Below are positions 8,011 through 16,973 of a stretch of 64,000 bases of DNA, piece by piece. The stretch is taken from the NCBI RefSeq assembly GCF_016466415.2, contig NZ_CP066772.2, positions 124,001 through 188,000 on the forward strand, read 5' to 3'. This DNA comes from Ralstonia pickettii (GTDB taxonomy: Bacteria > Pseudomonadota > Gammaproteobacteria > Burkholderiales > Burkholderiaceae). Each line of letters opens with the position of its first letter. Positions within the stretch are counted from its first letter, which is position 1. The position numbers and the translations under genes were made by a program. The notes below the pieces were generated by a model. The model saw only the letters and a program-made list of their open reading frames with translations. It made no database searches and was not told where the DNA came from.

Positions 8011-8397
8011 TCACGGCCGCTGTAAATGACCGCTTGGGTGAAAGATGCTTCCAGGGACCACCGCACAGATATCGAAGCCCATCTCGTTGTCGTCGGACTC
8101 TTCTGCGCCTTCGAGCGCCCAGTGCGCCCAATCCTTCAATCGCCCGCACGTACTTGCACGAGCGTCGATCGACTGGTGAAAGTAGGCCTGCAACATCAAC
8201 TCCGTCAGGTGAAAGGAAAACGAGTTGACCTGCTTCGCGCCTTGCGGGCCCTCTACTATCCACCACGCGTGTGCACCTATTCCGTCTAGCTCATCGCCTT
8301 CGAGGCGCAGGACGGCGCGACGGGGCAGCGTCTCAGTTAGCGCATCTTGGAGTTCACGCAGACAAGTCTTCTCGGCTTCGCTGATCCACTCGCGCAT
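8011..8397 (-). CDS. Unknown protein, paralogue of its neighbour
   Basis: The product (128 residues) has no signal peptide or membrane segment and I do not recognise its family with certainty. The start at 8397 is supported by GGAGG five bases upstream. It shares a pattern with the product of 8554-9006: an N-terminal helix ending in LPRRAVL against LPRGALV, an aromatic block around VNSFSFHLTE against LAVHFSLAE, a Trp in the following helix, and a C-terminal MGFDICAVVPGSIF against TGYDLVLTAPNAFF. This suggests a tandem duplication. A DUF3022-like family is possible but unproven. Confidence 0.65.
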   Translation of the reverse strand: MREWISEAEKTCLRELQDALTETLPRRAVLRLEGDELDGIGAHAWWIVEGPQGAKQVNSFSFHLTELMLQAYFHQSIDARASTCGRLKDWAHWALEGAEESDDNEMGFDICAVVPGSIFHPSGHLQRP

Positions 8398-8553
8398 AAG
8401 GCCTCCGCATTTGCGCGTGCCCACATTGACGGGCCGCCATTCGAAGGTAGCTGCTGCGTAACCCCGTGCGTTGACGGCGCACAACGAACCTGCGTGTAGA
8501 GAGTCAAGCAGCGGAAAGGACAGAACCCAGCCGCTGTCGGACAGAACTTCCGC

Positions 8554-9006
8554 TCACCTCAGTGGCGGCAATGACGCGCCACGATAGAGCGAAAAATCGT
8601 GTTCCCGGTCTTCGCGGCCCACTTGAATGGCGTCTCGTTCATCGAGAAAGAAGGCGTTTGGCGCGGTGAGCACCAGGTCGTAACCTGTGTCTGCGCACAG
8701 CTCTACGCGCTGAAATTCCAACTGAACGCATAGCCATTCGCTCACGCGCCGACAGATCTCCTCCCGTCTTGGGTGGTTCGATCGACAGTACGCTTTGGCC
8801 TCTGCCAGGCTGAAATGAACAGCTAACGTGCATTCCTGGCGATTGCCGCGGACGGTCGACATTGACCACTTCGCCGCCACGTCATAGCCACCGCAGTAAG
8901 CACGGGCCGAACTGACGAGCGCTCCTCTGGGTAATGCACGGCACACCGAGGACTCCAGTTCCCAAAGAGCGGCGGCGACCACCTCGTCTGGTTGATGCTC
9001 AAGCAT
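8554..9006 (-). CDS. Unknown protein, paralogue of its neighbour
   Basis: This is a 150-residue soluble protein of unrecognised function. The ATG at 9006 is preceded by GGGGGAG at good spacing. It lies 156 bp upstream of the related gene at 8011-8397 on the same strand and may be cotranscribed with it. Notable blocks are LESSVCRALPRGALV, LAVHFSLAEAKAYCRS, VSEWLCVQLEFQ and TGYDLVLTAPNAFFLDE. It has five cysteines but no evident metal-binding spacing. Confidence 0.65.
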   Translation of the reverse strand: MLEHQPDEVVAAALWELESSVCRALPRGALVSSARAYCGGYDVAAKWSMSTVRGNRQECTLAVHFSLAEAKAYCRSNHPRREEICRRVSEWLCVQLEFQRVELCADTGYDLVLTAPNAFFLDERDAIQVGREDREHDFSLYRGASLPPLR

Positions 9007-9310
9007 GATGCTCCCCCGTTTTTGGCCTATTGGATGGCTCTTTCTAATAGAACCCCACGGTACGTCGATGCTGGCCTTCGCTGGCTGATACAGATCAAAT
9101 TCTGGATGGGTCGCTCAGCAGCTGAGAAGTCGCGCTCACCGGTTTTCGGAGGTCCAGGGCCGCTGACTGTCATTTTTCCCACCCTTGAAGAAATGGCCAC
9201 CCGCCTCCTCAGCCGCGACGCCCGTCCGCTCCACAACCGCTCTGCAATCGCCCGCCAGCACGCCTGGCATGCCGGCTGCTTCCTCCACGGGAGCGCAACG
9301 GAGCCCATGC
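9007..9310. other. Intergenic region
   Basis: About 300 bp separate the divergent 8554-9006 gene and the small secreted-protein candidate. It presumably holds promoters for both directions. I see no repeat, hairpin or operator that I can defend. Confidence 0.5.
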
Positions 9311-9658
9311 GTGCATCAGGGATTACGCGCAGCAAAACAAGCAGCCGCAGGTTGGTTATTCTTTCTGGTATCGACGACCGGCAGCGGGCTTTCGCTTGCA
9401 CAGCCGGCTGAGCCGCACCCGCCATCGCCAGACGCCGCTCCAGCGGTTCAACCCAAGACGGCAAACCACTCCTTGTCGCGGTATCCGGACACCATGCCGG
9501 CCTCTGCACCGAAGTCGCCCGCCACGCAGCCCGCGGACACTTCCGCGGGAACGCGTCAGCCTGGTGGTGATTCGGCCGGCCCAGGTGCCGCCGCCGCAGG
9601 GCCCGGGGGCCCGGCCGACATGCGTGCCGAGCCCGTAAGCAAGCAGCCATTGCGCTGA
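9311..9658 (+). CDS. Small secreted Pro/Ala-rich protein (candidate)
   Basis: This frame encodes 115 residues starting at a GTG with GGAG seven bases upstream. The N-terminus is a signal peptide: basic HQGLRAAKQ, hydrophobic AAAGWLFFLVSTTGSGL, then a likely cleavage after SLA. The mature part is low-complexity and rich in Pro, Ala and Gly (PAEPHPPSPDAAPAVQP...), probably a disordered periplasmic or exported peptide. It lies 59 bp upstream of the DNA-repair operon on the same strand but need not be related to it. No family is recognised. Confidence 0.45.
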   Translation: MHQGLRAAKQAAAGWLFFLVSTTGSGLSLAQPAEPHPPSPDAAPAVQPKTANHSLSRYPDTMPASAPKSPATQPADTSAGTRQPGGDSAGPGAAAAGPGGPADMRAEPVSKQPLR

Positions 9659-9717
9659 CGCTGTCGCGGGCGGCTGTTGCGGGCGTCGGATGAAGGGGCA
9701 TCTAATGAGAGCAATCG

Positions 9718-10782
9718 ATGACCAGCGCAGCGGACCTGATCGTAACCACGCCCAGCGGCCTGTATTGTCCGGCAGGCGACTTCTACGTTGACCCATGGCG
9801 GCCGGTAGATCGCGCCGTCATCACACATGCCCACAGTGACCACGCCCGTATAGGGCACCAGCATTACCTGGCCGCAGCCCCGGGAGCAGGCGTGCTGCGC
9901 GCACGCCTGGGAGCCGACATCCCCCTGCAAACCCTGCCGTACGGCGAGTCCATCGTCCATCACGGGGTGCGGCTGAGCTTTCATCCGGCGGGGCACGTAC
10001 TGGGCTCTGCGCAGGTGCGGCTGGAATACGGCGGCGACGTGTGGGTCGTGTCCGGCGACTACAAGGTGGAGGCGGACAGCACCTGCACGCCGTTCGAACC
10101 GGTGCGGTGCAATACCTTCATCACCGAATCCACCTTCGGCCTGCCGATTTACCACTGGCGGCCGCAGGCAGAAATCTTCGCCCAGCTCAATGCATGGTGG
10201 CGCGGCAATGCCGAGGCGGGCCGCGCAAGCATGGTGTTCTGCTACGCGTTCGGCAAGGCGCAGCGCATTCTTTCTGGGCTCGATACCGACATTGGGCCCA
10301 TCGTTTCGCACGGCGCCATGCTGCAACTGGATGCCGCCTATCGGCACGCAGGCGTGGCGCTGCCGCCCACGCAACTCGCGACCGACGTGCCACGCGCGGA
10401 CTTGCGGCGTGCCCTCGTGCTGGCACCGCCCTCCGCACAACGCACGGCGTGGATGCGGCGGTTTGGCGACTACGCCGATGCGTTTGCCAGCGGCTGGATG
10501 CAGCTGCGCGGCGCACGTCGGCGGCGCGGCGTCGATCGCGGCATCGTGCTGTCCGATCATGCCGACTGGCCCGGCTTGCTGCAGGCCATCGACGCCACGG
10601 GCGCCACGCGTGTCTATGTCACGCACGGGCAGGTTGCGCCCATGGTGCGGTGGCTGTCCGAACGCGGCCTGGATGCGCGCGCCTTCGCCACCGAGTATGG
10701 CGACGAGGCCGAAGAAAGCGAAGCCGCCGGAACAGGTGATACGCCCACCGCAGGCGAGCCAGAGGACACGCCCGCGTCATGA
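9718..10782 (+). CDS. DNA ligase-associated exonuclease (metallo-beta-lactamase fold)
   Basis: This is the first gene of the ligase-associated DNA damage response operon (354 residues). It belongs to the beta-CASP/metallo-beta-lactamase nuclease group: the metal-binding signature THAHSDHARIGH gives His37, His39, Asp41 and His42, followed by FHPAGHVLGSAQV and VVSGDYKVE. Family knowledge names it the putative exonuclease of the cluster, expected to trim DNA ends before sealing. It ends in an ATGA overlap with the ligase gene. The length is typical. Cytoplasmic. Confidence 0.93.
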   Translation: MTSAADLIVTTPSGLYCPAGDFYVDPWRPVDRAVITHAHSDHARIGHQHYLAAAPGAGVLRARLGADIPLQTLPYGESIVHHGVRLSFHPAGHVLGSAQVRLEYGGDVWVVSGDYKVEADSTCTPFEPVRCNTFITESTFGLPIYHWRPQAEIFAQLNAWWRGNAEAGRASMVFCYAFGKAQRILSGLDTDIGPIVSHGAMLQLDAAYRHAGVALPPTQLATDVPRADLRRALVLAPPSAQRTAWMRRFGDYADAFASGWMQLRGARRRRGVDRGIVLSDHADWPGLLQAIDATGATRVYVTHGQVAPMVRWLSERGLDARAFATEYGDEAEESEAAGTGDTPTAGEPEDTPAS

Positions 10783-12425
10783 AAGCCTTTGCCGATCTGT
10801 ACGCGCAGCTCGACGCCACCAAATCGAGCAACGGCAAGCTGGCCGCACTGGTGGCCTATCTGCGCACCGCGCCCGATGCCGACGCCGCCTGGGCGGTCTA
10901 CTTCCTGGCTGGCGGCAAACCTCGCCAGCTGGTGCCCGTGCGCGTGCTCGCCAGCTTTGCGCAGACCACGTCCGGCTTGGCCGAATGGCTGTTTGACGAG
11001 TGCTACCAGGCCGTGGGCGACCTGGCCGAGACGATCGCGCTCGTCCTGCCGGATGCGGATCGCGCAGACAACGCCAGCCTGGCCGAGTGGATGGAGGCAC
11101 GTCTGCTGCCGTTGCGCGGGCAGCCCCCCGAGCTGGTACTGCCGCGCTTGGCTGAACTGTGCCGGGGTCTACCGCTGCATGCCCGGCTCGTGTTGATGAA
11201 GCTGATCACGGGGGCGTTTCGCGTGGGGGTGTCCAAACTGCTGGTCACGCGCGCGCTGGCTGAGGTGGGCGGCACCGACCCCAAGCACGTCGCGCAACGG
11301 CTGATGGGCTATACCGACATCGGACAGGCGCCCACCGCCGAGCGTTATCGGGCGCTGCTGGCCGATGCCCGCGTCGACGGCCACGCGCTCGATACCGGGC
11401 ACCCGTATCCGTTCTTTCTCGCGCACCCGCTGCAGGCCGAACTGGACGCCTTCGACACCCTGCTCGGCGCGCCCACTGAATGGCAAATCGAATGGAAGTG
11501 GGATGGCATCCGCGCGCAACTCGTGCGGCGCGCCGACAGCGCATGGCTGTGGTCGCGCGGCGAGGAACTCATCACCGAACGCTTTCCTGAACTGTCCGCA
11601 ATGGCGGAGGCGCTCCCGCCGGGCACCGTGCTCGACGGCGAGATCGTGGTCTGGCAAGACGGTCGCGTGCAGCCGTTTGCCCTGCTCCAGCAACGCATCG
11701 GCCGCAAGACCCTGAACGCGCGCGTGCTGCGCGAAGCGCCGGCCGTGCTGTTGGCGTATGACCTGCTGGAATGGCAGGGGCAGGATCTGCGCGAGCGCGC
11801 GCAGAGCGAGCGGCGCGCGCAGCTCGAACGTGTGATTGCCGAATACGTCCATCCGGCGCTGGAGCTGTCTCCGCTGCTGCAAGGCGACGACTGGCAGCAT
11901 CTTGCGCGGCAGCGTGAGGCGTCCCGCGAGCTTGGCGTGGAAGGGCTGATGCTCAAGCGGCGCGACGCGCGCTACGGCGTCGGCCGCACCAAGGACGTGG
12001 GCGTGTGGTGGAAGTGGAAGATCGATCCGTTCTCGGTAGACGCCGTCCTGATCTATGCACAACGCGGCCACGGCCGGCGCGCGAGCCTTTATACCGACTA
12101 CACCTTCGCCGTGTGGGATGCGCCGCCCGATGTGCCCGAGCGCAAGCTGGTGCCGTTTGCCAAGGCGTACTCCGGCCTGAGCGACGCAGAGATCCGTCAG
12201 GTCGACGCGCTCATCCGCAAGACGACGGTGGAGAGCTTCGGCCCCGTGCGCAGCGTGGCGCCGACGCTGGTGTTCGAACTGGGCTTTGAAGGCATTGGGC
12301 GCAGCCCTCGGCACAAGAGCGGCATCGCGGTGCGGTTTCCGCGCATGCTACGCTGGCGGCACGACAAGCCCGTTGCTGAAGCCGATACCCTGCAGACGCT
12401 GGAGAGCCTGCTGCCGCCGTCATGA
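10779..12425 (+). CDS. ATP-dependent DNA ligase (damage-response operon type)
   Basis: This is a second, ATP-dependent ligase distinct from the essential NAD-dependent LigA (548 residues). The adenylated lysine is Lys240 in motif [10 protein letters not shown]. Other nucleotidyltransferase motifs are [10 protein letters not shown] (motif Ia/III region), LDGEIVVW (motif III/IV area), [15 protein letters not shown] and WWKWKIDP (motif V). An N-terminal helical DNA-binding domain precedes the catalytic core and an OB fold follows. The ATGA overlaps on both sides indicate translational coupling with the exonuclease and helicase. It presumably seals breaks processed by its partners. Confidence 0.95.
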   Translation: MKAFADLYAQLDATKSSNGKLAALVAYLRTAPDADAAWAVYFLAGGKPRQLVPVRVLASFAQTTSGLAEWLFDECYQAVGDLAETIALVLPDADRADNASLAEWMEARLLPLRGQPPELVLPRLAELCRGLPLHARLVLMKLITGAFRVGVSKLLVTRALAEVGGTDPKHVAQRLMGYTDIGQAPTAERYRALLADARVDGHALDTGHPYPFFLAHPLQAELDAFDTLLGAPTEWQIEWKWDGIRAQLVRRADSAWLWSRGEELITERFPELSAMAEALPPGTVLDGEIVVWQDGRVQPFALLQQRIGRKTLNARVLREAPAVLLAYDLLEWQGQDLRERAQSERRAQLERVIAEYVHPALELSPLLQGDDWQHLARQREASRELGVEGLMLKRRDARYGVGRTKDVGVWWKWKIDPFSVDAVLIYAQRGHGRRASLYTDYTFAVWDAPPDVPERKLVPFAKAYSGLSDAEIRQVDALIRKTTVESFGPVRSVAPTLVFELGFEGIGRSPRHKSGIAVRFPRMLRWRHDKPVAEADTLQTLESLLPPS

Positions 12426-15037
12426 ACGAACCTGCACTGCCCGATCTTGATACGTGGTTTGATGCGCGTGGCTGGACGCCCATGCCGTTCCAGCGCACTG
12501 TGTGGTCGGCCATGGCGCGCGGCGAATCGGGCCTGCTGCATGCCACCACGGGCGCAGGGAAAACCTATGCGGTCTGGCTGGGAGCGCTGCAGCGGTTGGC
12601 GCAAGTACGCAGCCGCAGCGGCGCACCACCGTTATCGGTGCTATGGCTCACACCCATGCGCGCACTGGCGGCCGACACCACACGCGCATTGACCGAGGCC
12701 GCACAGGATTTGGCACCGCATTGGACGCTCGGCTTGCGCACCGGCGACACCGGCAGCGCGGAGCGCGCGGCGCAATCACGCCGCCTGCCCACCGCCCTTG
12801 TGACCACACCCGAAAGCCTGTCTTTGCTGCTTGCACGCGCCGATGCGCGCGAGGCCCTGGGCTCGGTGCGTGTGGTGGTCGTGGATGAATGGCACGAACT
12901 CGTTGGCAACAAGCGAGGCGTGCAAGTCCAGTTGGCGCTCGCCCGGCTGCGCACGTGGTCGCCGGAACTGATCGTGTGGGGACTTTCCGCGACGCTGGGC
13001 AACCTGTCGGAAGCCATGGACGCGCTTGGCGATGCAGCAACCCCCACCCCCGGCACACTGGTGCAAGGCCACCTGCCCAAGCGCATGGAAATCGATACGC
13101 TGCTGCCCGATGGCGTGGGCCGTTTTCCGTGGGCCGGGCATCTGGGCATGGCGATGCTGCCGCATGTGTTGGAAGAGTTGGAAAGCGCCAGCACCGCGCT
13201 GGTGTTTCTCAATACGCGCTCGCAGGCGGAACTGTGGTATCAGGCAGTCATCAATGCGCGCCCGGAATGGGCCGGGCTGATTGCGTTGCATCACGGCTCG
13301 CTGGACCGCGCAACGCGCGACTGGGTCGAGACCGGGCTCAAGCAAGGCAAGCTCAAGGCGGTGTTCTGCACGTCAAGCCTGGATTTGGGCGTGGATTTTC
13401 TGCCGGTGGAACGCGTGCTGCAGATCGGCTCACCCAAGGGTGTGGCGCGGCTGTTGCAGCGTGCGGGGCGATCTGGCCACGCACCTGGCCGGCCCTCTCG
13501 CGTGACGGTGGTGCCCACGCATAGCCTTGAACTCGTGGAAGGCGCTGCGGCCCGCGCTGCGGCCATGTCAGGACAGGTGGAGGCCCGCACCTCGCCACAC
13601 AAGCCGCTGGATGTATTGGTTCAGCATCTGGTGACGGTCGCCCTGGGCGGCGGCTTTGTGCCCGACGCGCTGCTGCAGGAAGTGCGCCGCGCCTGGGCCT
13701 ACCGGGATCTGCACGACGACGAGTGGCAATGGGCGCTCGATTTCGTGCGACAGGGCGGCCACTCGCTCACGGCGTATCCCGACTACCGCCGCGTCATGCC
13801 CGATGAACACGGCATCTGGCGCGTGCCCGATGCGCGGCTCGCGCGGCGGCACCGCATGAGCATCGGCACCATCGTCAGCGATGCAACGATGACCGTGCGC
13901 TGGTGGCACGCGTCCGGTGGCGGCGCACTGGGGTCGATTGAAGAAGGCTTCATTGCGCGGCTGCGCCCCGGCGACAACTTCCTGTTTGCCGGCCGCCTGC
14001 TGGAACTGGTGCGCGTGCAGGACATGACCGCCTATGTGCGGCGCGCCACCGGCAAACGCGCTGCCGTGCCGCGCTGGAACGGCGGCCGCATGCCGCTATC
14101 CAACGAGCTTTCGCACGCGGTGGTGGCGCAACTCGATGCGGCGGCACATGCCCGCTTCGACAGCCCGGAAATGCAAGCCGCGCGCCCGTTGCTGGAGTTG
14201 CAGGCGCGCTGGTCTGCGCTGCCCACCACGGCAACGCTGGTGGCCGAGACGCTGCACTCGCGCGAGGGCTGGCATCTTTTTCTGTACCCGTTTGCCGGAC
14301 GGCATGCGCACCTCGGGCTTGCGAGCCTCCTCGGCTGGCGCGCGGCCAATCGCACGCCGGCGACCTTCTCACTGGCGTTCAACGACTACGGCCTCGAACT
14401 GCTGTCGGCCACACCCATCGACTGGCCGGCGCTGCTCGCCAGCGGCGAACTATTTGCCACGCACACCCTCATGCCGGACGTGCTGGCCAGCCTCAACGCC
14501 GGAGAACTGGCGCAACGCCGCTTTCGCGAGATTGCACGCGTCTCGGGGCTGGTGTTTCAGGGCTACCCCGGCGCGCACAAGAGCGCGCGCCAGTTGCAGG
14601 CGTCTTCTGGCTTGTTCTATGAAGTCTTCCGGCGCCACGACCCCGGCAACCTGCTGCTTTCACAGGCAGAGACCGAAGTGCTGCGCCAGGAACTGGATCT
14701 CGACCGTATCGAAGCCGCCCTCGTCCGCATGCGCGGTTTGCAGCTGCAACTCTGCGCACTGAAACGTCCGTCGCCGTTCAGTTTTCCGTTGATGGTGGAG
14801 CGGTTTCGCGAGCAGCTCTCGACGGAGAAACTCGCCGATCGGATCGCACGCATGCTGGCCGAAGCCGAGCGCGCCGCCGGCCCCGAACCCACCGATCCGG
14901 ATGCTGCGGCCAGGCCGGAGATCGAGACCGACGTACAGGCCGCGCTGCGCCTCACTGAAGCGCCCGACACCGCGGGCAAGTCCAGCCGCCGCACGCGCCG
15001 GCCGCGTAAGACATCGAAGCCACTGCCATTGCTATGA
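12422..15037 (+). CDS. DNA ligase-associated DEXH helicase (Lhr-core type)
   Basis: This is a superfamily 2 helicase (871 residues) of the Lhr-core group, known to be a 3'-5' translocase with RNA:DNA hybrid unwinding activity. Motif I is ATTGAGKT (residues 41-48), motif Ia [14 protein letters not shown] at about 128, motif II DEWH (155-158), motif III LSATLGN, motif [16 protein letters not shown]. The long C-terminal part corresponds to the winged-helix and Lhr core domains. The Lys/Arg-rich tail ([13 protein letters not shown]) may bind nucleic acid. It overlaps the ligase gene and pdeM by ATGA. Confidence 0.95.
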   Translation: MNEPALPDLDTWFDARGWTPMPFQRTVWSAMARGESGLLHATTGAGKTYAVWLGALQRLAQVRSRSGAPPLSVLWLTPMRALAADTTRALTEAAQDLAPHWTLGLRTGDTGSAERAAQSRRLPTALVTTPESLSLLLARADAREALGSVRVVVVDEWHELVGNKRGVQVQLALARLRTWSPELIVWGLSATLGNLSEAMDALGDAATPTPGTLVQGHLPKRMEIDTLLPDGVGRFPWAGHLGMAMLPHVLEELESASTALVFLNTRSQAELWYQAVINARPEWAGLIALHHGSLDRATRDWVETGLKQGKLKAVFCTSSLDLGVDFLPVERVLQIGSPKGVARLLQRAGRSGHAPGRPSRVTVVPTHSLELVEGAAARAAAMSGQVEARTSPHKPLDVLVQHLVTVALGGGFVPDALLQEVRRAWAYRDLHDDEWQWALDFVRQGGHSLTAYPDYRRVMPDEHGIWRVPDARLARRHRMSIGTIVSDATMTVRWWHASGGGALGSIEEGFIARLRPGDNFLFAGRLLELVRVQDMTAYVRRATGKRAAVPRWNGGRMPLSNELSHAVVAQLDAAAHARFDSPEMQAARPLLELQARWSALPTTATLVAETLHSREGWHLFLYPFAGRHAHLGLASLLGWRAANRTPATFSLAFNDYGLELLSATPIDWPALLASGELFATHTLMPDVLASLNAGELAQRRFREIARVSGLVFQGYPGAHKSARQLQASSGLFYEVFRRHDPGNLLLSQAETEVLRQELDLDRIEAALVRMRGLQLQLCALKRPSPFSFPLMVERFREQLSTEKLADRIARMLAEAERAAGPEPTDPDAAARPEIETDVQAALRLTEAPDTAGKSSRRTRRPRKTSKPLPLL

Positions 15038-15693
15038 CGTTCGCCAAAGACTACGCCATCCAATGCGCGGGCGAGACCGTATGGCTGCTGCCCGAGCGCG
15101 CGCTATGGTGGCCTGCGCAACGCATGCTGATGGTGGCCGATGCGCATTTCGGCAAGGCGGCCACGTTCCGGGCGCGCGGCGTGCCGGTGCCGGCTGGGAG
15201 CACGAGCCAGGCGGTCGCCCGCTTGGATGCCATGCTCGCCAGGCTGCCGGTGGCGCATATCGCGTGGCTGGGCGATCTCCTGCACGCACGCGAGGCGCAC
15301 GCAGCCATTGATGCGCTCGCCGCCTGGCGCGCACGCCACGCCGAGGTCGCTTGCACGCTGGTCCGCGGCAACCACGACCGCCATGCCGGAGACCCACCTG
15401 CCGACCTGCGCTTTAACGTGGTGGAAGAGCCGTGGGCGATCGGGCCCTTCGCGCTGTGCCATGAACCGCAGCGGGTGCCCGATCGCTACGTCATCGCCGG
15501 ACATGTGCACCCGGGCGTCGTCATCAGCGGACCGGCTCGGGACCGCCTCCGGCTGCCGTGTTTCAGGTTTGGAGCGACCGGCGCCCTGCTGCCCGCATTT
15601 GGCGAGTTCACCGGCTTGTGGACGGCACCGGCTGCACCCGGAGAAGCGCTCTTTGCTGTCGCCGACGACTGCGTCTGGCCACTGCCCAGCTAA
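15034..15693 (+). CDS. pdeM: Ligase-associated metallophosphoesterase PdeM
   Basis: This is the last gene of the repair operon (219 residues). It has the calcineurin-like phosphoesterase motifs: VADAHFGK (Asp36, His38), GDLLHA (about 80), RGNHDRH (111-117), and the late GHVHPG (about 156). Characterised homologues act on phosphodiesters and DNA ends with Mn2+. It is coupled to the helicase gene by ATGA. The likely role is cleaning or trimming ends with the exonuclease before the ligase acts. Confidence 0.93.
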   Translation: MTFAKDYAIQCAGETVWLLPERALWWPAQRMLMVADAHFGKAATFRARGVPVPAGSTSQAVARLDAMLARLPVAHIAWLGDLLHAREAHAAIDALAAWRARHAEVACTLVRGNHDRHAGDPPADLRFNVVEEPWAIGPFALCHEPQRVPDRYVIAGHVHPGVVISGPARDRLRLPCFRFGATGALLPAFGEFTGLWTAPAAPGEALFAVADDCVWPLPS

Positions 15694-15704
15694 GGCGCAA
15701 CTTC

Positions 15705-15860
15705 TCATTGTTCGTGCAGGGGATCGACTCTCGCGTGAATCGGCGCGTGTTGTTGTGCGCCGGCCCCGAACACACCAGCGGGCACGCCGCGGTCGAGCGA
15801 GTACATGGCAATCATGGCAAGGGGGAGCGCCGCGATCGCAAACGGTACTCGCATATCCAT
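15705..15860 (-). CDS. Small membrane or exported protein (51 aa candidate)
   Basis: The frame encodes MDMRVPFAIAALPLAMIAMY followed by SLDRGVPAGVFGAGAQQ and a polar tail. The N-terminal 20 residues are strongly hydrophobic, as in a signal anchor. GGAG lies seven bases before the ATG at 15860; an upstream ATG at 15872 has no Shine-Dalgarno. It sits between pdeM (convergent, 11 bp away) and the manganese catalase gene, about 100 bp downstream of the latter on the same strand. No family is recognised. Confidence 0.45.
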   Translation of the reverse strand: MDMRVPFAIAALPLAMIAMYSLDRGVPAGVFGAGAQQHAPIHARVDPLHEQ

Positions 15861-15959
15861 GAGCGTCTCCATGTTTGTTCGGGCTTGAAACGCGCGGTGT
15901 CTGACGCAGACGCAATGTCCAGGCCCGAGTGACGCTGCACCCGGGCCTGGATGCGGTCA

Positions 15960-16829
15960 TCACGCCTTCGCTTCACCAAGCTCCGCACCGGTGGTCGGAT
16001 CGACAGCCGGGTCCGAAGCCAGACGCGTCTTCATGGCCTCCAGCGCAGCCAGTTCGGCATCGGTCAGGTTGACCGACGCGTTGCCGTCTCCGCCATCCAC
16101 AGGCACCGGTGGGTCTGCAACCAGCTCAAGACCCGTGCCGCTATTCCACGGTGCCTGCACGATGGGACCACCGCGCGACATCTTGAAATACGCATCGCTG
16201 AACTCCGGCACCGGCGGCAGCTTGCCCGGGGGGAAGTTGGCGTTGATGGCGTAGAGCGCCTTCTCGAACGACTTCTGGTGCGCTACCTCGCGCGTCATGA
16301 GAAAGCCGAGCGCATCGCGCACACCGGGGTCATTGCTGACGTTGATCAATCGTTCGTAGATGATCTTGGCGCGTGCTTCGGCGGCAATGTTCGAGCGTAG
16401 GTCCGCCGTCGGCTCGCCAATCGAGTCAATGTATGCCGCCGTCCACGGCACGCCGCCCGAGTTGGTCAGCGCCGGGCCGCCGCCATACAGCACCTGCGTC
16501 ACATGGCTGTCGTTACCAGCGCCATTGAGCTTGCGATACAACTCCGCCTGCTCGTCCACCGCTTCCGCCAGTTCCCCTTTGGCACCGCGATTCAACATGG
16601 CGACGATAGTGCCGATGATCTCCAGGTGACTGAGCTCTTCTGTCGCGATGTCGTACAACATGTCCTTGCGGCCTGCATCCTCTTCTGCAACGGCTTGCGT
16701 GAAGTAGCGCATCGCTGCCGCAAGCTCGCCTTGGGGGCCGCCGAACTGCTCCAGCAGCAGATTGGCCAATCCAGGATCGGTTTCGCTGACGCGAACGGTG
16801 TACTGCAATCGCTTGTTGTGCATGAACAT
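15960..16829 (-). CDS. Manganese catalase
   Basis: This is a non-haem dimanganese catalase that converts hydrogen peroxide to water and oxygen (289 residues). The ferritin-like four-helix core shows the metal ligands in order: GELAAAMRYFTQA, then TEELSHLEIIGTI, EARAKIIYERL and TREVAHQKSFEKAL. The C-terminal extension resembles that of known Mn catalases. The ATG at 16829 (MFMHNKRLQY) has GGAG 8 bases upstream; ATG 16823 is an alternative. It is divergent from an Nramp transporter 144 bp away, which could supply its metal. Confidence 0.93.
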   Translation of the reverse strand: MFMHNKRLQYTVRVSETDPGLANLLLEQFGGPQGELAAAMRYFTQAVAEEDAGRKDMLYDIATEELSHLEIIGTIVAMLNRGAKGELAEAVDEQAELYRKLNGAGNDSHVTQVLYGGGPALTNSGGVPWTAAYIDSIGEPTADLRSNIAAEARAKIIYERLINVSNDPGVRDALGFLMTREVAHQKSFEKALYAINANFPPGKLPPVPEFSDAYFKMSRGGPIVQAPWNSGTGLELVADPPVPVDGGDGNASVNLTDAELAALEAMKTRLASDPAVDPTTGAELGEAKA

Positions 16830-16973
16830 GGGGGTTCTCCAGGAATGGATGGATGCCTTCATGGCGCAACCCTTTCCGCAACACCCGTTCCATCGCGTAC
16901 CGCACGCCTGACGCGGAGCCGCCGGGTACGCACGTTGCGGAGGCCCTTGCGCCGCCTATCACCCGGAGCATTC

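Noticed and set aside
7892-8029. Short frame after an AGGAGG at about 7876
   Set aside because: The spacing from AGGAGG to the ATG is about 12 bases and the peptide is featureless.
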